64,000 nt of DNA. Source: Ceratorhiza oryzae-sativae (taxonomy: Eukaryota > Basidiomycota > Agaricomycetes > Cantharellales > Ceratobasidiaceae). Position 1 is the first letter of the stretch, and the number at the start of each line of letters is the position of its first letter. This document shows positions 35,403 through 48,300 of this stretch, in pieces. The DNA is taken from positions 1,302,001 to 1,366,000 of the forward strand of contig JARWMV010000236.1 in assembly GCA_030998015.1 (NCBI GenBank), read 5' to 3'. A program made the translations under genes and the position numbers. Under the pieces are notes generated by a model. The model did no database searches. It saw only the letters and a list, made by a program, of their open reading frames with translations, and was not told the origin of the DNA.

Positions 35403-38400
35403 TTACATGTAGTACATGCGCTATGGACAAGGGGGTAAGGCTAGGATCTTACATGAAAATATGCGACTCACGCTGCGCTGATTCTGGTGCAGCGGGAGCC
35501 ACGCCTGCTGGTAATGCTGATCCGTGTAGTTGGCGTCGCCGTCGTCAGAGAGGTGGACATCTGGGCTAAAGTGGAATCGACCGCGCGCAGTGATGATCTA
35601 AAAGGAAAGTCAATTAGTGATAGGGCTGGAATGATTTTTTTTATCGCATACATCAGCATCTGTTCAGCAAAAATAATCAGCCCAAATATTCAAGTATAAA
35701 AATTGCACGTACAATATACAGGCGCGGGGATACTGACGCTTCGAGTCGATCGCGCATATATGTGACACATACTATGCGCAATGTTTTGAAGTCTAAATAG
35801 TGGTTTCATCTACGGTGTATAATCATCCAAACTGAAGAATTGATACCTATCAGCACTGTACTTCTTCTCATCGTGCAGAACCGTATAGTGTGATGGCGCC
35901 GACGCTAACGTAGCGTCAGAAGTTGGTCTATCACGGCTAACATCGATGTACTCACTTCCTTTCAACCCAGGGTGGGACTGGAGGTAAAAGTCCCAAATCG
36001 CGCTAGTAACGCCAAGGTCAGTCTACCTGAATAGAGAGTGGAAGCAGGATGCTGACGGATGTGTGATATGCGAATCGATGACCATCCCTGGTTGACAATT
36101 GCCTGACCTATCTTGCTGCTGACGTTCTGCAAAAAACCTGACATGATGGCGTTTGGCAACACAAACGAAAGTCAAGGTCGGGTTGATACGAAGCTCCGCG
36201 AACGCCTCTGTGATATAAGGTTCATTAGATACGGTCTCGAGGAAACTTGTTTCAGGACTTGCTCTTCATCTCAGTGATCTCCTGCTGGCCGAATGTCCCA
36301 AACTGTCCCTCTGAAAGACCATCCCTATATTGAATTAGTCCGGTAAGTTCTGATTTTTAATTCAAGCCGCATACCTGAAGAACAAAATATGTTGGGGAGG
36401 TATGTTCTTGTTGGCGTTTGCGAATTCGCGAACTAGGCTATTTGTCATTGATCCAATATCTATGATTCGCTCCTCGCGTGAGGCCTGGACATTCGACCGC
36501 GCTGAATATTGGCATGATCGAAAGTCCATACTGCCAACAACAGCACTGATCGAGGGATGACCTTGGCTACCAGGTGGCGGGTGGCTGACATCACCTCCTA
36601 TAAATGGGGTAAGCATCATTATTCAAGCTCCCCACAAGATACATACCCATGACCATGGTCGGGACATCCCACTTGATGTTTGCGGGCGCAAAATTCGTTC
36701 CGCCCATCTTGGCATGAATCCTACCGGATTCATTCAATCAACTCAACCGCAATTAGATACTTTGCACGGGAAGACCTACTTGAGAACAAGGTTGTTCACG
36801 TATTGGTCATCTCTCCCCTTCTGCAGCTGGTCACTGTACTTCTTTCCCACGACACACTGGGTCGGAACTCCAGCTTGACAATCGCCCCAGCGTTTGATCG
36901 CTGTGCGGATCTCGGTGGCAGGGAAAGGAAGGACACAAACGATTAGCCCAGGGGACAGCCTCGCTTTGATACCCCGCCGGTCCGCTATCGCTTGTGCCTG
37001 CTGCAAAGCGCGCTTCGCGACGTTGTCCAGCGCCTAGCATATTTGTCAGTGACATCGCTTTGACTCGTATACTACGTACCCCAGGTATGTCGTGGGTCCG
37101 GCTTGTTGCGTTCTCAATGATTGGCTCGTGATCAAGTATTTCGATGCCTGATAGAATAAGGGGAACTTCAGTGGTGCCGTTGATTAATCATAAGTGCATA
37201 CCTCGCTCCTCCATCACCTGACCAAACGCTTAGCCAGCTGCTGGGCGTGCTGGGAATTGAACCTATGATCGAACACCACGATCCCCCAGCACGCAAGCTT
37301 TTTAGCAACAAACATCCGTTTGCGTAGCATGTTCCAGGTACCATCCCGGACTTGCTATAGAAAACCTCAGCACTTCATTGATGCGTTTAGAATATATTAA
37401 AGTACCATGGTTTGTTTTTCGCCAAATTCGATGCCAGGGGGAGCCAAGATGCGCGCAGGAATTTCCAAGGGGTGATTGTCAATGACCACGTTTGCACCGC
37501 TAAGATAATCAGACTGGGCATATTGGAGTTGCTAGTAAGAGAGATATGAAAGAAGGCTTTAGTGCTGAAGGGTGTGACCTCATCACCACACGTACTTGAA
37601 ACCCTTGTGTGATCTGGCGGAGACGATCATCAGGCTTCTGGGTGGAAAAGTTGAGAACTTCGGGTGTAAGCTCAGGAGGGACCGGCCGTTTGAGGAGTTG
37701 ATGGGGAATAATTTTAAGGAACTCGATGGGATATGCGGCGTCCCTGTTTACGATCGCACACGGAGCGTTGGGGTACTGCAGACGGACACCATGTTGCTCC
37801 TGGATGTGTTGCTACAACCGACGAAATCCGGTGAGCTGCTTATGGCACATTTAATGACCTCACTTACTTGCACACTCATTTGGGTTCCATTGCGATCGAA
37901 CATGTATGTTGCAGCGCTCCGCTTATCAATCCCTTTGATTACCTTCGGCCTATGTTGTCTGCCAGGCTTTGGAGGCCGGCCTCCAGTTGGAAGGACTTGA
38001 ATCCCTTTTAGAATCCTTGTAAGCGATATCAGCTGGTTTTCGCTGAGATCGCTCATCTGACGAGCATCGAAGTCCAAGGAAAGCCAGAGCAAAATCTAGG
38101 ACCGTTAGGGGTTGGAACCTGAGGTGCTGGGTAAGCCCAAATTTTGTCTTGGATACATGCATTGCTTACACGACTCCGGTCGCGAACGTCAATGTTGACG
38201 AGCATGCGATCTACTGCAGGACGCACGCTCCTGATTTTAGAATTAACAAAGCAATCGTGGTCAATTAAGGGTTTCTACTTGCTGGAAGAAGCCACGATAT
38301 AACTTGAGGCCCTTGGCCATATTCTTCGAAACCTGCGGAATATCCATGAAAAACGATGCACCTTTCATAGGATGGTTGCTATTTGTGACAGGCGCCATCC

Positions 38401-39116
38401 GGATAACACAGTTTAGAGCCGTTACTGCAATCTGAGTCGCATCAGCTTGGTCAATTCCAACCCTCCCTTGCATGAGCGCATTGAGCATGCTGAAATTAAA
38501 TCAAATATCAGCCTCATTGTCAATACATTTTATCAGGTAAATACTTCATGTGGATCAAGCCAGCAGCCTTGAGCTTCACAATGATGCGCTTGCTGGGTCG
38601 GGAGGTGTTGCTATCTTGCTGACCGAGGGTGAACTTCGAAACAACCAGATGAGACACTGCAGCACCCAAGCTTAACGTGCCTACCTCTGCCGCTGGGTGA
38701 AAAATATACTGATTGATCGAGAATAAGTTCTTTCGACCGTCGTAAACACCGCGCGGCCGGAAAGTCGTTGCTTCTTGGAGCTGCAGCTGATCCATAATCT
38801 CGCGATTTCGGGACGGCGCGAAGTCCGTCGGTTTGCCATCTGTGCAAGAATGGGTAATACGAATGTACCGCTAGCTACTTCTGTGCTTGCATGTAATGGA
38901 CCAACCTAATTCAATGACCACTGTGGATGGTTGGCGCTTAGAACTGCTCACGAAGGGGATCGCAAGCCTCTTACCGTCATAGTGGTGCCATCGACTTTCT
39001 TTAGGATAACGAATCTCGAACATGTTAGTCCGAACTGTAACCCGCTGTCCCGAATTTCCACCCTGAGGGGGAGGGGGCACGCCAAACAAGTTAGTTGCAT
39101 TGGCAGTATCCTTCAT
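35403..39116 (-). CDS. Argonaute protein with slicer residues
   Basis: Argonautes bind small RNAs and, when catalytic, cut matching RNA in the RNAi pathway. The ATG at 39116 gives MKDTANATNLFGVPPPPQGG. The N domain has HHYDVVIELDGKPTDFAP and GVYDGRKNLFS. Linker and PAZ regions include RAVDRMLVNIDVRDRSR-like sequence and KVIKGIDKRSAATYMFDR. MID gives KRMFVAKKLACWGIVVFD. PIWI gives GIKARLSPGLIVCVLP, IGGDVSHPPPGS (first Asp), FFRDGLSEGQFGTFGQQE (second Asp) and SAPSHYTVLHDEK (catalytic His). The last exon, after GTGAGT...CATAG, encodes RMYYM and a stop at 35403, the usual Argonaute end. There are many 50-60 nt introns. A Gly-rich N-terminal extension is not seen. RNAi competence of the strain is inferred from the intact catalytic residues. 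Confidence 0.88.
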
Positions 39117-39376
39117 CGCGGCTTGATCTCAGAGAGGGCAATGTGGAGGGTGAGTCGCAAAGGGCCAAGGGGTGTCGCTCTGGTATTTAAATACCGTAGG
39201 CCTGGGTATACACAGATGGTCGCAGCCACAAGGTGAACAACGTTTCTCCAGGTCACGTGCATGTGTAAACCAATTCCTTATATGGTAGAACAAACTAACT
39301 TTATTCTGTCTAAATCGACGAAAGAGCGCGGAATAAACTGTTTACATCCTATGTTATAGATCTCACCGTAATGTTT

Positions 39377-41146
39377 CTACAGCATGGATCCAACGAGTCC
39401 TACAATTGCCCTTGTTCCGAGGCCGACTCGCCTCTCAGGCAAGGCGAAGGTGTCAGAATCGACCTGGACAACATTCATCCGGATATTCGCAACTTCGTCT
39501 CGAAGAGCTTCCCGCAACGACAACTCGTTTTCGGGAACTGAAAGCAGGAATGAGATTTCGGTATCGAGGTTAGCTGACCGCGAGTTTAGATTCGTCGACC
39601 CGAAAAGTGTAGCATAGGGGGCCTCGAGCGCAGAGGCAGAAAGCCATATACCTAATGGAAGCACTGATATGTCGATGATAATGAAGCGGAGATCAATTCC
39701 ATCCTCACCTTTGGCATGGTATGTCCATCCTGGGCGCCGCCACTCTGATAGCTCGATGCCCCTATCGTCTTGCCATTGTCGACGCGCATCTAACACACGG
39801 TTCCAAAATCTCTTCTCAAGAAGTGTATAACCAGCCGGAATTCGACCAGAGAGTCCTTTCGATCCTAGAAATCCATTTGCCTCAAGTTGTTGTTAATTAC
39901 GTATGGCTACTTTGTGGCAATCCTCACCTCGGGACTAGCCGCGACTATACGATAAGCTGCCTTCGAAGACAAAACTCGATCCTGGTATGGACCACATAGC
40001 GCGAAATAACCGCTTGTGAGATCAACCCACGGCGTAGAAGAGTCGGTGAGCTCCAGAGAGTCGAAAATCCCTTCGAGACACCTCTCCTCTTCCCTAATCC
40101 CAAGCACCCCAGATTGTACCATGGTAAAGATTTTGGGCCTGTGGCCCGCGCGCGATGGAATGCTCTGGGATGCCTCAGCTCTCTGAAGGTTTGAGACATC
40201 CTGGTGGGCTAGCTTAGCAAAGTCAAAGGGGGTAGAGTCTTGGCGCGGCCATTCTAGCGCATATCCTAGAGAGTTTTCACGAGCCGGTCGTAATAAGAAC
40301 GAATATTCGGAGAAGACCCGAAGCAGTCGAACAAGATACGAAGTAAAACAAGGCGCAGCAGTAACATGAACGTATCGATCTTGCCGGTTGGTAAAGTAAG
40401 ATGTACTGAGGTTTGCCCTGCTCTCGATATAGTAGGAGGAAGAAATATAATTTGATCGGCACATACCCGCTTAAAAGAACTTCATCATCGATCAAGTAAA
40501 CTTTAGCGTGCCATGTTCCCCACCCTTCGTCAAACCGCCGCGGAACAATATGTCGAAATAGACCACTGAGTTTTGGGGAGCGGAAGAGATGAATCTTTAC
40601 CCTGTCTGGGTATGCATCGATAAGGGATAGTAGCAAATGCGCTGGGGAAGCTCGCGTTTTTGACGGCCTTGTGGATCTTAACGCGTCAACGTGGATCACG
40701 AGTTCAAGTTGACCATTTCTTGCAAGAGCGTCCGATAAAGCAGATAACTAAAGAAAGGTTCGACTATATCAAGGCTGTGAGATGGTATAAACAAGCGTAC
40801 AAGCTGGACCTCGGTTTCACCGATGTAAAGGGAGGAAATGTATATCCTCTTTTTGCTCTCGCGATCATCGCCTGCAGCAAAAGGCGTGAAAATTGCGGGA
40901 GAAGATTCTCATGCGTATTCTAACCAGTATTCCATTGTAAAATTCGCTCGGGGTCGCCAGAATCGAGATGTTCTTTGCATCGACCTCAAACTTAGGTAAA
41001 ATACCAGCCACCGACTCTGACATCAAGACGGAAGGACTGAGCCCGCTTTTCGTGCGATTAGAAATAGTGGCGCAGCGCGCTTTTGGAACCCCAAGAATTG
41101 TTCGATGAGATGAAGCCAAACGCCATAACCGATGTTGACGGAACAT
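39377..41146 (-). CDS. PGS1: CDP-diacylglycerol-glycerol-3-phosphate phosphatidyltransferase (PGS1)
   Basis: PGS1 makes phosphatidylglycerophosphate, the first step of cardiolipin synthesis in mitochondria. The ATG at 41146 gives MFRQHRLWRLASSHRTILG, a basic presequence-like start. Next comes DAKNISILATPSEFYNGIL. The first PLD-type motif is WHAKVYLIDDEVLLSGANL, followed by YFTNRQDRYV. A large middle exon contains VDLTSGYFALCGPYQD. The second motif, WTYHAKGIWLS, is split by an intron (GTGAGG...ATTAG), and LFGSTNLNSRSANLDTE follows. The stop is at 39377. Two HxK motifs and the PGS1-type GSTNL-RS block identify the family. The gene lies upstream of Argonaute on the same strand. Confidence 0.85.
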
Positions 41147-41447
41147 GGAGCAGAGTGCTTGGTACGTAAAGTCACGTGAAGCCGGGCTCACCACCTTAAT
41201 TAATTCTATCCCATTTATGGCAGGCCCCAGGACTCGATCCGAACAATTCGCCCTGAAACGCTCCTCTCATTCGGCTTTCTGTTCAGAGCCATGGCTTATT
41301 GAAGATCATGTGACCTTTATTTCGTATCGGATAGCGCACTCCGCCGATAAGACAAAACTCTACTCCTCATAATCCATGCGAGGGGCGTAGGGGGTTTTGC
41401 CCCACGTTTCGTCATTATCGTGAAATTCAGATGAGAAACTCGCGTCA
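41147..41447. other. Spacer between PGS1 and the decayed zinc-finger copy
   Basis: This 300-nt region must contain the PGS1 promoter. No first half of the zinc-finger gene is recognisable here, so the neighbouring copy has probably lost its N-terminal exons. Confidence 0.5.
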
Positions 41448-41903
41448 TTTCAACTGCAAGCACCGTGCCCTAGGAGGGGCGCTATCAAAGGGTTCAGCTC
41501 TGGAGCGAACCCCACCTCCAACCTTGAAGCCAATACCTGCGTTCGAGGGATTACACGTCAATACGTCAACTGTACGATTGCACAGTTTGACAAGACTCAT
41601 CCCATGACTAATCCTAACGGAATGATTACCAGAGCATACGAGCCTCGCTATGCGACCGAGCAAATCGGGAACGAATATTACTTCGAGTGCTACTTCCGCC
41701 ATAAAGTGTTCAAAAACCCTTCAGGTTTGGACCGGCGTCTCGCTAGACTCACTCACGACTGGTCAATCTACCACTGTCTCAAGTTTATTACGAACTGTGG
41801 GCTGCAACATGAATATATCGGAGCGCTGTTTCAACACACTAGAATGATTCTTGCAGTTTTCGGAGTTTCAAGGCTGTTCGAGATGGTATCGACGGCGTTG
41901 TGA
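41448..41903 (+). pseudogene. Decayed C-terminal copy of the local C2H2 zinc-finger gene
   Basis: The translation aligns with the last exon of the genes at 42642 and 44050. It shares NTCVRGITRQYVN, MTNPNGMIT, EYYFECYFRHKVF and YIGALFQH. Zinc ligands are lost: the first pair region reads GAIKGF where the intact copy has GCTKKF, the CYLCHK pair reads CYFRHK, and the helix histidines of HLASPVHE are replaced (RLARLTHD). The two N-terminal exons are absent. It looks like an old partial duplicate. One open frame (41604-41903) survives, but I see no sign that it makes a zinc finger. Confidence 0.75.
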
Positions 41904-42641
41904 ATGATATTGGAAGCATTGCCTCTGACTGATTTCTCCGTGTTGCGCATATAGTATTCGCTCTGGTTTGAGACAATTGACCGATGGCTATTTTGATTAG
42001 CTATAGTTGCAATCGTCATTGGTATATTCATAGGGCTTTTCTCAAGATCCATCTGGTCAAATTTAGGAGAAACATGCATTAATTTCTCGCATGTTCCATT
42101 TCAAGCTAGAATAACCTTTTGTATGCGGTGCTTTTCAAAGCAGTTGGACTCGGGAAAACCGTAGGTGTTTTCGTACCACCTTTTCATAAGGGCACTTTTC
42201 ATCTATATTTATGTTGAAGATCAGCAACCTATTAGACGTGCATCGAGCTATGTTATAGGTGTGTGCATATGGGGAGCCTGAATAGCATACAGTGTTGAAA
42301 CTATACACAGTACATAGGATACTAGAGCAGGATGATATACGATGTAACTACCTAGCGCATGTATATGCGGTATAATACAACAAGTGATAGAGAGAAGAAG
42401 TAAGGGCGGCAATAATAGCAAATACGGCAGACAATGGAATACAAAGGTCGGCGTTAATACAATAGTAACCGCGTAATGGGGTCCTATCGTTCGCACAACA
42501 TACGGGGTCACGTGGAGTATCATCAGCGCTCGTGGATTGTCGCTATGATTGGCGCCAATCACATAGGGGTAGCTGTGCATATGTAGCCCTATATAAGCTG
42601 CGACGTCTCCTAACCACTCCAACTTAACAGTATCAACCATC
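41904..42641. promoter_or_regulatory. Upstream region of zinc-finger gene B, with TATA and CCAAT boxes
   Basis: TATATAAG at 42590-42597 lies about 45 nt before the ATG, and CCAAT lies near 42555. The rest of this 740-nt AT-rich stretch shows no coding frame. Confidence 0.6.
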
Positions 42642-43616
42642 ATGACTTACTGTGATCGCTGCAATCGCTACTTCGGCTCCTCTAATGCACTCTGGCAACA
42701 CAAGCGTGCCTCTTCGCGACATTACCTATGCGAAGCTTGTGACGAGGACTATTGGACGTTCGAGGATCTTGAGGAACACCTGATAGAAAGTCCCAATCAC
42801 AATTATTGCAGCTTCTGCCAGGAGGATTTCGACTACGAAGACGAGCTTGATGATCATAACAACGAAATGCATGAATATTGCAACGAATGTGATGTTGTCA
42901 GTGGCTGGTTATAAATGGCTGGGTGTCGCGACTGACCGCCTTGTTTAGTGGTTAGAAGATGGTGACGATATGCAAAGTCACGATATAGCGACCCATAACC
43001 TCTGCGTACAATGTAATCGATATTTTTCAAACCTCAATGGGTTAAAGAACGTGAGCTTTGATTGAACGTCAATAGAAGAAGCCGACTACTGAGAACGCTA
43101 ATCGCAGCATCTCAAATCCTCTGTTCACGTTCCAAAAACTCTTTTATGCCCTGGGAGAGGTTGCACCAAGAAGTTCAACTCCGCTGCCAACCTCGTTCTC
43201 CATCTCGAGACCAATACCTGTGTCTCTGGTATTACACGTCAAACTATTAATCGCACGGTTGCTCGTATCGATAAGAGCAATCTTATCACCAACCCTAATC
43301 GGATGATTACGGGACAACCGAGACGTATCAAGCAACCACTCGTTCCTGGAACGGGTACAACTTCGAATGCTACCTTTGTCACAAAGAATTCAGGACGCTC
43401 CCAGGTTTGAATCAGCATCTTGCTAGCCCCGTTCATGAACAGCAGATCTACAGATGCCCTAAGCTCGGCACTGGTTGTGACCTTCAGTTCAAATCTCTTG
43501 GAGCACTATTTCAGCATGTCGAAAATGGATCTTGTGGCGTTAGAAAATTCAAGATTGTCCAGGAAGGCATTGACGGGATTATGCACGGAATGAAGCGCAT
43601 GCACTTCGTTGAATAA
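42642..43616 (+). CDS. C2H2 zinc-finger protein, tandem copy B
   Basis: The ATG at 42642 gives MTYCDRCNRYFGSSNALWQH. Exon 1 has consecutive C2H2-like units (YCDRC...H, YLCEACDEDY...H, YCSFCQEDF...H, YCNECD). Introns at about 42898-42949 and 43051-43107 are short and at the same places as in copy C. Exon 2 gives NLCVQCNRYFSNLNGLKN. Exon 3 gives HLKSSVHVPKTLLCPGRGC, NTCVSGITRQTIN, NFECYLCHKEFRTLPGLNQH and IYRCPKLGTGCDLQFKSL. The frame slips by one base at 43311-43313 (GGG). Most fingers keep all four ligands. Many acidic residues surround the fingers, so RNA or protein binding is as possible as DNA binding. Confidence 0.75.
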
Positions 43617-44049
43617 GCTTGCTCATTTCTCATAAATATTTCCTGCTCTTCTCGAACTTACTGTAGACATAATTCTACCCGTTTGAGATAGAGATCCTAT
43701 GTAAGGAGTGTAGATGTCGAGACAGAAAGTAAACCAGAACCTCAATCATGAGGATTACACTTCGTCGTGGCCGTGCAAATGGAGCTTCAGTCACTTTTTC
43801 CGAGGCTTGTGCCATCATCCATGCGTGTTAGCTCCGGCGCAGCTCCGGTTCGCCATTTCGGTACTGAGTTCTAATGTACGCACAAGCAGAATCCCTGGTT
43901 TTATCCGACGAATTTACGTCGGATCAATGGAATCTGGAAGGTTCCAGCGACTTCCATCATAGCAGTCGCGTGCAATGCATGACTTCGTTCGTGCCTTACA
44001 TATATGCATATCTTTCCATCCGAATACGCAACCTCCCCCCCCTCTCGCC
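43617..44049. other. Spacer between zinc-finger copies B and C
   Basis: This 430-nt gap ends in a C-rich run (CTCCCCCCCCTCTC) just before the ATG of copy C. A TATATGCATAT stretch lies near 44000. I see no coding exon here. Confidence 0.5.
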
Positions 44050-45002
44050 ATGGCTTACTGTCATCCCTGTGACCGTCTGTTCTCTTCGTTTAGTGCCCTC
44101 CTTCAACATCGGAAATATTCTTTCAGACACAATTTTTGCGAGAAATGCAGCAGGGATTTCAACACACCCAAGGCACTTCGCAGGCACTGGATCGAAAACG
44201 CGCGCCACCACTTTTGTGTCCTATGTGAGGAAGACTTTAGCGATAATCATGAGCTCCAAGAGCATAGGGATGAAAATCATGAGTACTGCCATGGTTGCGA
44301 CTTGGTTGGTATAACGCCGCGGCGCACCTGGACATGTAGACTCATAGTTGCTTAGTGGCTGAGTACGTTTGAAGAACTCAAAGAACACGACCGAGCTGTG
44401 CATACCTACTGCACCGAATGTAATCGTGTGTTTACGTCCCTCAGCAACATTGATAGCGTGAGTGTGATATATTTGTTTGTTCCTCGACTTTTGAATGTTC
44501 GTAGCATTTGAACTCGTTTACACATCGCGCCAAGACGGTACGGTGCTGGGATACAGGCTGTAACAAGATGTTTGGCTCCCGCGCCGACTTGATTCTGCAC
44601 TTTGAAACCAACACTTGCATCTCTGGGATCACGCGACAGCATATTTACCAGGTGGCTATCGACCGCGACCGCGATAAACTTATCACCAACCTACGCACCG
44701 GGATCGCCAACTCGAGTCGAGAAACCCAATGGACTCGGAATGAGGGGGGCTACCGATGTAAATATTGTCATATAGTATTTAGAGCGTGGGTGGATTTGAG
44801 GAAACATCTTGCTAGCATCGTGCACGAGGAAGCCTTGTATCATTGCCCTCATGCCGGCGCAGGCTGCGGTACCGATTTCAAGTCGCTTGGAGCGCTTTTG
44901 CAACACCTAGAGAGTAGATCCTGTGGCGCGAGTGGATTGAGGATACTTCACGCTGTGATGGAGAGCCTCTTCCAAGGAATCAAGCGTGTAGTGCAGGGTT
45001 AA
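44050..45002 (+). CDS. C2H2 zinc-finger protein, tandem copy C
   Basis: This paralogue of copy B keeps its three-exon layout and length. The ATG at 44050 gives MAYCHPCDRLFSSFSALLQH. Exon 1 units are NFCEKCSRDFNTPKALRRH, HFCVLCEEDFSDNHELQEH and YCHGCDLV. Introns (GTTGGT...CTTAG and GTGAGT...CGTAG) match those of copy B. Later exons give TYCTECNRVFTSLSNIDS, VRCWDTGCNKMFGSRADL, NTCISGITRQHIYQ, YRCKYCHIVFRAWVDLRKH, YHCPHAGAGCGTDFKSLGAL and a stop at 45000. No frame break is apparent. Protein identity to copy B is only moderate, so the duplication is not recent. Function unknown beyond zinc binding. Confidence 0.8.
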
Positions 45003-45379
45003 ATCTTGTGTCCGTCCTTTTGGGTTGACGGTTGGGCTATATAACACCAAGTTTTACTCGCTTGTACGAATTTTGAAGGAGATATATGTATAGGACCCTT
45101 TTAATAAGTAGCCCTCTTATTTGTGCATTAATGGCCTTTGCTGCCGCTACCAGAACCTGTTCGCACCAGTTAAGCATTAATGAGGCATAAACTATATGCT
45201 CAACCTGCCCGCTCTGAAAGCAAAATAATCCCAGTTAAATAAACTACTTCGAAGAAGACTACACGATCAATTACAGCGCTGCAAGTACACGTGTAGTAAT
45301 TAAAAAGTAAAGTAGCCTCCATAATAAGAAAGCATTAGAATAGCACAAGACGAGTACATCCGATTTTACAACTGAGTTT
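45003..45379. other. Convergent 3' flanks of zinc-finger copy C and the Zn2Cys6 gene
   Basis: The sequence is AT-rich and non-coding by eye, with AATAAA-like stretches near 45235. No gene is supported. Confidence 0.5.
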
Positions 45380-48300
45380 TCAGGTCGTATCACGAAAAAC
45401 CGGATAAGACGGGGTAAAGTTCATGTTTTCCATGTGGGATCCATCCCTCACAGGTGTAGCTGCGCCCGACGCGAAAGGCGATCCAATCCGAGGTGTGATG
45501 AACCCAGAGTTGCCGCCCATGCCATACACGAATCCTCCGCTCAGCCCGCCGAGTTGGTTGCCGTAGCCTAGAACACAAATAATTAGAACCAATCTTGGTC
45601 ATTCAACGGATGAGAAGCTTACCGGGCATTAATACGCTATCCCAAAAACCGTTTGAAAATATATGTTCCATCCCCGACGTCAGGTCGTCGCCTCCATGGG
45701 GATGCAAGTCGGGTGGGAAGGATTCGCCTAACTGTGGTACCGCATCACCTGTGTGCAAAAAGTCGGAAGATGACAAAGCCCCATCACCCGTTGGAGGGAA
45801 CATCTTCAGACCCATCCGATGGACGGGTGATCTCCTATCGTTTCGTCAGGCGAGATAGTTGGCCCCGAGTGTTGTGAGTCTTCTGCAACAGTAGATTGAC
45901 CGCGCGAGTTGTGCGGCCGCGGGGACGAGGGAGCAGTGACTGTATCTTTTTTGGCGTTTATGAGAGCACGCAGGAAGGTGCTGTAGAGGGCAGGGGTATG
46001 GTAAGGGTTTGCGGCGATCTTTTCGAGCACGTCGCAATTTCTTGAACGATCGGGAGTGTCTTGAGGTCGTTACCCAAGAAGGATGAAAATTCAGGACGAA
46101 TAAGCTATGCAAAAATTTTAATATATGCAATGGTTGACGCGAGACTGCTTACCTTGAGTAACGTCAACACAGCGTAGGATGTAAACACAAAGTGGGAATC
46201 TGGTGAATGCCGCATGTAGCCACGGTTGGCGAGATCGCGCACTACGGTTGCGCAAGCCGTCGCCGATGAATGGCAACGAGAGAAGAAATGGGGGAGATCC
46301 ACACGCGATCGCTCCATGGCATTCTGAAGGCCAAACGAGTTTACGACCAGCACGGCATAATGGTAGTAGAATACAGCGACCAGAGAACGGTAATCTGCGC
46401 CGAAGACGTGTCGGATCTGGAGTGAAGGTTAGTACGATCGAAGACTCCAAGACACAGTGTAATATACCTGCGATGAAACTCCCACTCTTTGCTCCATCCC
46501 TGCAATTGAGACTCAATGGTCTTGATGACAAGAAGGTAATCACAATCAGTCTGTAGTCCCGATGCAGAAGATGTTCCGGAGTACAAAAAGTCCAAGCTGC
46601 GAGAAAGAATTCGTTGCAGTTCCTTGAAGAGGGATTTTAGATGGGCTGGGATAGAGTTGTCTAATCTGACATACCAAATAAGCAACTACCCCTGCGTCTT
46701 GAGGGATCGCATCTGGTTGCTGCCACCATTGTCCAGAGTTCCGGATGATATAGCTAGGCGAGTATGTCTAGTAGTGTTCACGGTTTGGGCATTACAGCCA
46801 CACTCACTCTTCCTTGATCGAATGCGGTTTCCCCATTTGAGCACTCAGGCTACGATCTAGATATAGCAAATCCTGAAGGGACCGAGTTATGACATGATTC
46901 TGGCCTAGTTACAATAGACTTACAGCCAAGTGCGCTCTCGGTTCCGAATCTCCTTTGCCCGCGCATGCTCTCTGCGGAATCGTCGAGCTGTGCCGTACTC
47001 TTGCGATGTAGGTTTAGATCTGTCGCAAGACGGATGGCGAGGCCGAGCATCAGCCATGTTTTGTCCTGCTCATAGCGTTCTACCGGCCCAGAACCCCATA
47101 GGGTTAAAAGAATGTATGCTTGAACGATCTATACACAAGCTCAGCCCCGTGCAGCCCAATGTCTTAGTTGCACGTACCTCTACGCTCTTGTAGCCTCGTT
47201 CTGGGACGCTGAATGCGAGCTTTTTGGCAATCCCAGACAGCTTCAGGTGGAGCTCCGGCTTTTTGGTGTAAAATTTGGATGCGATGGCACAAACTATTGA
47301 AATTCTAAGCAAGCGCAAGCCATTGATATAATGAAATGCGTACTTGTAGTCAATAGGAATGGACTTCTTGAGCAAACCATGGATGGCGTATGGAATCCAC
47401 GCTCGAGCAATCCGGAATGATGCTGGATGATGTAAGATAAATGCATAAATAGATGGAAACATGAAACTCACATTGAGGTGATCAAAATATCTGGCAAAAC
47501 CCATGAGAATAATGAACAGGCACGAGTAAGCTCAAACGCACATGTCAAAAAGCTCAACCACTTCGTCAGTCGAGACGAAACTGAGCATCTCCGGCTGGAT
47601 TTGCCGCTCGATGTACAACCGACGCAGTGGTAAGATGTTCATTGGCCCTACAACAGCATTAGAAGAAACATCGCGTTGTATATTCGAGTCATACCAGGTT
47701 TGAAGTACGCATCAGAAGCTACACCAACTGGTCGGCCATCGACCTTGCCACTTCCATCATCGTCGAGATTAGTTGGAAGCATGCCTCCCAATCCAGTGCC
47801 CGGCCCCTTCTCGCGCCGGTTTTGCAAGCTCGCTTCGGCCAAAAGCCCAAGCGGATTGAGGGTGTTATCCGGAAGCATATGCAACCGCGGGGACGAAGAC
47901 CGGGCTTGATGCTGAGGACGCACAGACGAGCTTCCGGAGCTAGCAAGGTCCGGAGTACTGACCGAGGGAGAGCCAAGTAAAGTCCGCGCATGGTTAGTGG
48001 TGCTGACCGAGGGCGAAGAAGGTGTCGGGGAACGAGATACAGCGCCGCTCGGAATCGAGGTCAGTCCCGGATGGGAGATGGAGCGCATCAGCGTGTCCAG
48101 GGTGTCTTCCATTCGCTTGAGTTGGCGTACGAGGTTCTCCTGCTTCCTAGTAAATCACAGGAAAGCTCAGGCCATTGGACAACAATTTTTGCGAGACGTA
48201 CTTGGAAGGCTTTTTGCCGCGATTGCTCTCTTCAAATATACATTCTTGGCCATTGTTGCGGCAGCGATCGCATGGCGGGCCGTTGTCAGCAGTGACCCCA

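Noticed and set aside
46118..47504. Plus-strand frames over the Zn2Cys6 gene
   Set aside because: The minus strand carries the conserved fungal regulatory domain through spliced exons.
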